10,576 bases of DNA. It comes from Prevotella sp. (GTDB lineage: Bacteria; Bacteroidota; Bacteroidia; Bacteroidales; Dysgonomonadaceae). How positions within the stretch are numbered: the stretch's first letter is position 1; the number at the start of each line of letters is the position of its first letter. The stretch covers positions 1 to 10,576 of the forward strand of contig JAISES010000455.1 in assembly GCA_031263965.1 (NCBI GenBank), read 5' to 3'. The notes under the pieces are model-generated. The model ran no database searches. It was given only the letters and a program-made list of their open reading frames with translations, and was not told the DNA's origin. The translations under genes and the position numbers were made by a program. Below are positions 7,645-10,576 of the stretch, piece by piece.

Positions 7645-8298
7645 TTACACGATACTTTTCAATTTATGTATCATCTCGGCAGGCTTAGGGTCGGCAAACA
7701 CGGCATTGCCTGCTACCAGTACATCTGCTCCGGCGCCGATCAATTGTTTTCCTGTCTCAAGATTAACGCCCCCGTCTACTTCTATGAGCGTGTTCAGGTT
7801 GCGTTTTAATATCATTTCTTTCAGTTTCGAAACTTTAGAGAGGGAATGTCCGATGAATTTTTGCCCTCCAAATCCCGGATTGACGGACATCAGCAGTACC
7901 ATATCCACATCTTGCAGAATATCTTCCAACAATGATACCGGGGTGTGCGGATTAAGCGTTACCCCTGCTTTCATGCCGGCATCGTGTATTGCGGCGACTG
8001 TGCGATGCAAGTGTACGCAGGCCTCATAATGGACATTCATCATATATGCGCCTGCATCTCTGACCTGAGAGATGTATTTATCCGGATTGACAATCATCAA
8101 ATGTACATCCAGCGGCTTTTTAGCAATTTTACTTATCTGTTTTATTATCGGAAATCCAAAAGATATATTGGGTACGAAACTTCCGTCCATAACATCACAA
8201 TGAAACCAGTCGGCTTCGCTGTTATTTACCATTTCTATATCTCTCTGAAGGTCCAGGAAATCGGCGGATAGTAATGATGGCGCTATTTTATGTTGCAT
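7645..8298 (-). CDS. rpe: Ribulose-phosphate 3-epimerase
   Basis: Rpe interconverts ribulose-5-phosphate and xylulose-5-phosphate in the cytoplasmic pentose phosphate pathway. The 217 residues form one complete TIM barrel of standard length. The start motif IAPSLLSADF (5-14) supplies Ser8. Metal and catalytic residues are visible: His33 and Asp35 in HCDVMDGSFVPN (33-44), His66 in DVHLMI (64-69), and Asp175 in EVDGGVN (173-179). The phosphate-binding parts include MSVNPGFGGQ (137-146) and the VAGNAVF segment (195-201). It is the first gene of the leftward cluster, 15 bases ahead of comEC, and faces the DUF2461 gene across a 116-base divergent gap holding a palindrome. A pairing of rpe with comEC has no obvious metabolic logic and probably reflects shared transcription only. 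Confidence 0.96.
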   Translation of the reverse strand: MQHKIAPSLLSADFLDLQRDIEMVNNSEADWFHCDVMDGSFVPNISFGFPIIKQISKIAKKPLDVHLMIVNPDKYISQVRDAGAYMMNVHYEACVHLHRTVAAIHDAGMKAGVTLNPHTPVSLLEDILQDVDMVLLMSVNPGFGGQKFIGHSLSKVSKLKEMILKRNLNTLIEVDGGVNLETGKQLIGAGADVLVAGNAVFADPKPAEMIHKLKSIV

Positions 8299-8325
8299 TG
8301 TCGTTCTATTTTGATTTTATATGCG

Positions 8326-8333
8326 TAAAAGTA
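8326..8333 (-). promoter_or_regulatory. Weak candidate -7 element for rpe
   Basis: On the minus strand TACTTTTA matches seven of the eight positions of TAnnTTTG and would give a leader of roughly 20 bases before the rpe start. No clear -33 element is visible. The palindrome further upstream offers a competing start site. Confidence 0.25.
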
Positions 8334-8365
8334 CTAAAAGGGAAAGGTTTAAAAAATTTTTTTGC

Positions 8366-8373
8366 CATCTTTG
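8366..8373 (+). promoter_or_regulatory. Candidate -7 promoter element for the DUF2461 gene
   Basis: CATCTTTG, followed by TAA, matches seven of eight positions of the Bacteroidota -7 consensus TAnnTTTG. It lies 41 bases upstream of the DUF2461 start codon, leaving a leader of about 35 bases. It overlaps the left arm of the 18-bp palindrome at 8369-8386. No good -33 element is visible; the upstream DNA is an A6T6 tract (8351-8362). Confidence 0.4.
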
Positions 8374-8386
8374 TAATGTTACAAAG
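8369..8386. promoter_or_regulatory. 18-bp palindrome between the divergent rpe and DUF2461 genes
   Basis: The arms CTTTGTAA (8369-8376) and TTACAAAG (8379-8386) are perfect reverse complements around a TG centre. The symmetry places a CTTTGTAA sequence on each strand, which resembles the core of a Bacteroidota -7 element followed by its start region. The site could therefore be an operator, a pair of facing promoters, or both. Symmetry is seen directly; function is inferred. Confidence 0.5.
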
Positions 8387-8414
8387 ACTAATAAAACAGA
8401 TAAAATAGAGACTA

Positions 8415-9107
8415 ATGGCTAAGAAAGATGGTTTGTTTAAAGGTTTTACACCGGATACATTCCGGTTTTTTAATGATCTGAAGGAAAATAACTATAAAGA
8501 GTGGTTCGATACGCATAAGCATATATACGAGAAGGAGTTATTAGAACCGTTGAAAGCCCTGGTTGCTACCCTGTCGCCTGCTATGTATAATATAGATCCG
8601 GCTTTCGAGTTGCGCCCTCATCGCTGTTTGTCCAGAATTTATCGTGACATTCGTTTTTCGAAGAATAAAGATCCATATAAGAATTTCATGTGGCTGGCTT
8701 TTCAGATTCCGGTGACGAATGAAGCATGGAAAGATTACCCCGGATACTTTATGGAGATAAACGGGGAAGAGTATACACTTGGATTAGGGCTTTTTCAGCC
8801 GAAGAAAAAAGTAATGGATACGTACCGGTCTGAAATTGCATTCGATGCCGGAGAATTCCAAAGGGTTACGCAGGAGACCGTTTTGAACAGAGGCTATGTT
8901 GTCGATGGCGAGAAATATAAACGCCCCATACCGAATGAGTTACCTGAATATTTCCAGCAATGGATACAACGCAAAGGTGTTTGGGTAAGTAAAACAAGAC
9001 CGATAGGAGATGAATTATTCTCGGCCGGTTTTGCCGAAATGATGAAAGAAGATTTTACTGCGATGGAATGGCTCTACAACTTCCTGAAAGAATGTGTTAT
9101 AAACTAA
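8415..9107 (+). CDS. DUF2461 family protein (TIGR02453-like), function unknown
   Basis: This is a 230-residue soluble protein of a widespread uncharacterised family. The diagnostic stretches are FTPDTFRFFNDL (11-22), NNYKEWFDTHKHIYE (25-39), the highly charged RIYRDIRFSKNKDPYKN (74-90) and a central GLGLFQPKK (123-131). The order and spacing are those I recognise from DUF2461, and the length is normal for the family. No signal peptide, transmembrane segment or catalytic motif that I can name is present. The start at 8415 is the only Met that keeps the N-terminal FTPDTF motif with a short lead. The gene stands alone: divergent from rpe, with a strong hairpin terminator 10 bases after its stop. 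Conservation of the Arg/Lys/Tyr-rich centre hints at binding a phosphate-bearing ligand, which is speculation. Confidence 0.87.
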   Translation: MAKKDGLFKGFTPDTFRFFNDLKENNYKEWFDTHKHIYEKELLEPLKALVATLSPAMYNIDPAFELRPHRCLSRIYRDIRFSKNKDPYKNFMWLAFQIPVTNEAWKDYPGYFMEINGEEYTLGLGLFQPKKKVMDTYRSEIAFDAGEFQRVTQETVLNRGYVVDGEKYKRPIPNELPEYFQQWIQRKGVWVSKTRPIGDELFSAGFAEMMKEDFTAMEWLYNFLKECVIN

Positions 9108-9117
9108 TTGTTTGCAT

Positions 9118-9147
9118 AAGCAGGATTTATCGATCCTGCTTCTTTAT
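9118..9147 (+). terminator. Intrinsic terminator after the DUF2461 gene
   Basis: A perfect 9-bp stem (AAGCAGGAT at 9118-9126, ATCCTGCTT at 9133-9141) with a 6-base loop is followed by the T-rich CTTTAT. It starts 10 bases after the DUF2461 stop and no gene faces it, so it should isolate DUF2461 from tetR. Confidence 0.8.
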
Positions 9148-9282
9148 TATAATAAAGGAATAGAACCGATCCTAAAATACCCATAAAAAAATTGCTAAGA
9201 AGTTTTTTTCAAATCCTAAAATAATCTTTTTCGATAAAATTCAAACAGTTTCTTAATATTCCAATATTTTTATACTAAATTC
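9148..9282. other. AT-rich gap upstream of the TetR gene with short repeats
   Basis: I see no gene in this stretch. It is very AT-rich and contains an 11-bp direct repeat, ATCCTAAAATA, at 9169-9179 and 9213-9223 (44 bases apart). An AATATT pair separated by CC lies at 9255-9268. Each could occur by chance in such DNA; their placement upstream of a regulator gene makes a regulatory role possible. Confidence 0.35.
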
Positions 9283-9283
9283 G
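9276..9283 (+). promoter_or_regulatory. Candidate -7 element for the TetR gene
   Basis: TAAATTCG matches seven of eight positions of TAnnTTTG and abuts the left arm of the near-palindrome at 9283-9305. It would place the start site near 9290 and leave a leader of about 25 bases. A second candidate, AATATTTG (9293-9300), lies inside the palindrome and would leave a very short leader. No convincing -33 element was found for either. Confidence 0.35.
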
Positions 9284-9305
9284 CACACTTATAATATTTG
9301 TGTGC
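9283..9305. promoter_or_regulatory. 23-bp near-palindrome, candidate TetR-type operator
   Basis: GCACAC (9283-9288) and GTGTGC (9300-9305) are perfect reverse complements around an 11-base spacer whose middle, ATA-A-TAT, is also symmetric. Nine of the eleven half-site positions pair. Size, symmetry and position 10 bases before the tetR start fit an autoregulatory operator of this family. As RNA it could also form a 6-bp hairpin followed by ATTTTTA, but a terminator at that point would make little sense. Confidence 0.5.
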
Positions 9306-9315
9306 ATTTTTATAG

Positions 9316-9915
9316 ATGGCTATAAACAAAACCAGAAATATACTGATCGACGTTGCCCGTCAGCTATTTGCAAAACTGGGAGTAGAAAACACGACCATGA
9401 ACGATATAGCTGTCGCTTCACATAAAGGGCGCAGAACATTGTATACATATTTCAACAATAAAAACGAGGTATATCAGGCAGTACTTGAAACCGAACTCGA
9501 CCAGATGTACCATGCACTGCAAACCGTAGCCAACAAGAAACTTCAGGCAGATGAAAAACTACTACTGTTTTTCTATACCCGGTTTGATGCAATAAAGAAT
9601 GCCGTAGCAAGAAACGGAACATTGAAAGCTGACTTCTTCAGGGATATATGGCGGGTACAGAATGTTCGCAAGTCATTCGATTTGAAAGAGATACAAGTAT
9701 TAAGAGATATTCTAGACAAAGGTGTGGAGGAAGGTATATTCGAGATGCCCGACACACAGGCTACCGCCGAAATCCTGCATCATGCATTAAAGGGACTGGA
9801 AGTACCTTACATAAGGGGGCAAATCAGGGCCGAAAGCCTGAAAACAGAATCGCAGAGGGAGAACATAGCTTATCTGATCTTCGAAGGAATCAAAAAGAAA
9901 AAAATAGTAAACTGA
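9316..9915 (+). CDS. TetR/AcrR family transcriptional regulator
   Basis: This is a 199-residue DNA-binding regulator. The N-terminal TetR helix-turn-helix domain is clear: helix 1 with ARQLFAKLGVENTT (14-27), then the HTH MNDIAVASHKGRRTLYTYFNNK (28-49), including the family's T-L-Y-x-Y-F ending. The rest (about 60-199) is helical, with no recognisable ligand-pocket signature, as is normal because that half diverges. It ends in a Lys-rich tail (EGIKKKKIVN). A near-palindrome overlaps the promoter region 10 bases upstream, which suggests autorepression. The gene is followed by fabG in the same direction after a 207-base gap containing a duplicated segment, so fabG or lipid synthesis is a plausible target. 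That link is inferred from position. Efflux control, the common role of AcrR relatives, is unsupported because no pump gene is adjacent. Confidence 0.9.
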   Translation: MAINKTRNILIDVARQLFAKLGVENTTMNDIAVASHKGRRTLYTYFNNKNEVYQAVLETELDQMYHALQTVANKKLQADEKLLLFFYTRFDAIKNAVARNGTLKADFFRDIWRVQNVRKSFDLKEIQVLRDILDKGVEEGIFEMPDTQATAEILHHALKGLEVPYIRGQIRAESLKTESQRENIAYLIFEGIKKKKIVN

Positions 9916-9944
9916 ATAATTTATACTTTGAATTAAGAAACGAA

Positions 9945-9992
9945 GCATGATTTTTGTCAAATCACCAAAATCCATAATAATAAAAATCATGC
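9945..9992. repeat. 11-bp perfect inverted repeat between tetR and fabG
   Basis: GCATGATTTTT (9945-9955) and AAAAATCATGC (9982-9992) are exact reverse complements separated by 26 bases. It begins 29 bases after the tetR stop. It could be a two-site operator, a weak hairpin in the tetR 3' region, or part of the tandem segment described separately. Six bases of each arm (GCATGA and TCATGC) recur in the second copy at 10041-10046 and 10081-10086. Confidence 0.5.
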
Positions 9993-10030
9993 GGGTTCCA
10001 TATAGCAACTAAAATCAAAATTATTATCAT

Positions 10031-10072
10031 ATGAAAATGAGCATGAATTTAAAAATTTTCCAAAACCAATGA
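10031..10072 (+). CDS. Possible 13-codon upstream ORF in the fabG leader
   Basis: The ATG at 10031 sits in a TCATATGAAA context that is the same as that of the fabG start. It opens a short frame encoding MKMSMNLKIFQNQ, closed by TGA at 10070-10072, 50 bases before fabG. The peptide has no recognisable motif. It may be a leader peptide, or just a relic of the duplicated segment. It would be translated only on transcripts that start upstream of it, not on one made from the -7 candidate at 10073. Confidence 0.25.
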   Translation: MKMSMNLKIFQNQ

Positions 10073-10080
10073 TAATTTTG
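10073..10080 (+). promoter_or_regulatory. Candidate -7 promoter element for fabG
   Basis: TAATTTTG matches the Bacteroidota -7 consensus TAnnTTTG exactly, 42 bases before the fabG start codon. TTTA at 10048-10051, 21 bases upstream, is a poor -33 candidate. The corresponding position of the upstream copy (near 9978-9985) lacks the TTTG, so only this copy keeps a promoter-like element. Confidence 0.45.
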
Positions 10081-10122
10081 TCATGCGAATTTCCATACAA
10101 CCTTTAAAAACAAAATTATCAT

Positions 10123-10576
10123 ATGAAATTACTGGAAGGTAAAACCGCTATTATTACAGGAGCTGCCCGTGGTATCGGCAAAGCCATTGCCCTTAAATTT
10201 GCAGAACATGGAGCAAATATTGCATTCACAGATTTGGCTATCGATGACAATGCAAAAGCAACAGAAGCCGAAATCGCTAAATTCGGGGTTAAAGCTAAAG
10301 GATATGCTTCCAATGCTGCAAACTTCGATGATACACACAAAGTAGTGGAAGAAATTGTAAAAGATTTCGGACGGGTGGATATCCTTATCAACAATGCCGG
10401 CATCACACGTGATGGACTGATGATGCGCATGAGTGAACAGCAATGGGATATGGTGATCAATATCAACCTGAAATCGGCTTTTAACTTCATCCATGCCCTT
10501 ACTCCGGTATTTATGAAGCAAAAGAGCGGAAATATCATCAATATGAGTTCTGTCGTAGGGCTTAACGGTAATGCAG
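10123..10576 (+). CDS. fabG: 3-oxoacyl-[acyl-carrier-protein] reductase, N-terminal part (3' end outside window)
   Basis: FabG reduces 3-oxoacyl-ACP to 3-hydroxyacyl-ACP with NADPH in the cytoplasmic type II fatty-acid elongation cycle. The frame opens at 10123 (MKLLEGKTAIITGAARGIGK) and is still open at the window edge after 151 codons, out of about 248 usual for the family. Visible short-chain dehydrogenase features are the cofactor loop TGAARGIG (12-19), NNAG (90-93), the structural Asn115 in INLKSAF, and the catalytic Ser143 in MSSVVG (141-146). The Tyr-x-x-x-Lys pair lies beyond the edge. The GITRDGLMMRM stretch (93-103) is characteristic of FabG among short-chain dehydrogenases, so a different SDR is less likely. 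It follows a TetR regulator and an unusual duplicated leader with a promoter-like element 42 bases upstream. Confidence 0.9.
   Translation, partial: MKLLEGKTAIITGAARGIGKAIALKFAEHGANIAFTDLAIDDNAKATEAEIAKFGVKAKGYASNAANFDDTHKVVEEIVKDFGRVDILINNAGITRDGLMMRMSEQQWDMVININLKSAFNFIHALTPVFMKQKSGNIINMSSVVGLNGNA

Larger units (their letters stand above)
9945..10128 (+). repeat. Two degenerate tandem copies of a ~90-bp segment forming the fabG leader
   Basis: Copy A (9945 to about 10036) and copy B (10041 to about 10128) share the same blocks in the same order: GCATGA, CCAAAA, TCATGCG, TTCCATA, CAAAATTA, then TCATATGAAA. The offset drifts from 96 to 92 bases through small indels. Copy B ends in the fabG start codon; copy A ends in an equivalent ATG at 10031 that opens a 13-codon ORF. 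Aligned by eye only, in AT-rich DNA. A tandem duplication of the fabG upstream region is the simplest explanation. Confidence 0.55.

Noticed and set aside
7586..8029. 147-codon open frame on the plus strand opposite rpe and the comEC start
   Set aside because: The rpe and comEC motifs on the minus strand are unambiguous and the antisense product is low-complexity Ser/Thr/Pro-rich.
9283..9312. Hairpin followed by T residues just before tetR, read as a terminator
   Set aside because: The stem is only 6 bp with an 11-base loop, it ends within a few bases of the tetR start codon, and the stronger terminator for the upstream gene is already at 9118-9147. An operator fits better.
9921..9930. TATACTTTG just after the tetR stop as a -7 element
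   Set aside because: The gap between TA and TTTG is three bases, not two, and there is no -33 partner.
10119..10541. 140- and 130-codon minus-strand frames at the right edge
   Set aside because: They are antisense to fabG, which is clear on the plus strand but runs off the window.
1..10576. Mobile element, defence system, CRISPR array or RNA gene
   Set aside because: No transposase, integrase, phage or defence protein, no regularly spaced repeat series, and no tRNA-like or rRNA-like segment was seen on either strand.

Overview
The window is an ordinary chromosomal segment from a member of the Bacteroidota, most likely the order Bacteroidales. The evidence is the protein set (archaeal-type GlmM, a DUF4827 lipoprotein, a ComEC with no recognisable nuclease site), leaders without Shine-Dalgarno sequences, moderate-to-low G+C, and several matches to the Bacteroidota -7 element TAnnTTTG. 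A Dysgonomonas- or Parabacteroides-like source is a guess only. I see no tRNA, rRNA, CRISPR array, insertion sequence or prophage gene, and base composition looks even across the genes.

Layout. 1-2518 (+): 3' end of a UDP-glucose 6-dehydrogenase gene, then a LolD-type ABC ATPase and dprA, tightly spaced. 2519-2566: short convergent gap. The terminator for the leftward genes appears to lie inside the 3' end of dprA. 2567-8298 (-): five or six thousand bases of leftward genes, in transcription order rpe, comEC, a DHH/DHHA1 phosphoesterase, a DUF4827 lipoprotein and glmM. A promoter-like element in the comEC-DHH gap may start a second unit. 8299-8414: divergent regulatory gap with an 18-bp palindrome. 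8415-9107 (+): DUF2461 gene followed by a good hairpin terminator. 9148-9315: AT-rich gap with a near-palindrome in front of a TetR-family regulator (9316-9915). 9916-10122: AT-rich leader containing two degenerate copies of one ~90-bp segment. From 10123: fabG, cut by the window end.

How the genes fit together. Several are housekeeping: nucleotide-sugar and peptidoglycan precursor supply (Ugd, GlmM), pentose phosphate metabolism (Rpe), short-nucleotide turnover (DHH protein) and fatty-acid elongation (FabG). DprA and ComEC are two core natural-transformation proteins lying within about 3 kb of each other on opposite strands. The TetR regulator beside fabG suggests local control of lipid synthesis, which is inference from position.

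I found no clearly new multi-gene system. The most interesting signals are non-coding: the duplicated fabG leader with a 13-codon upstream ORF that begins in the same start context as fabG, the near-palindrome over the tetR promoter region, and the palindrome between rpe and the DUF2461 gene.
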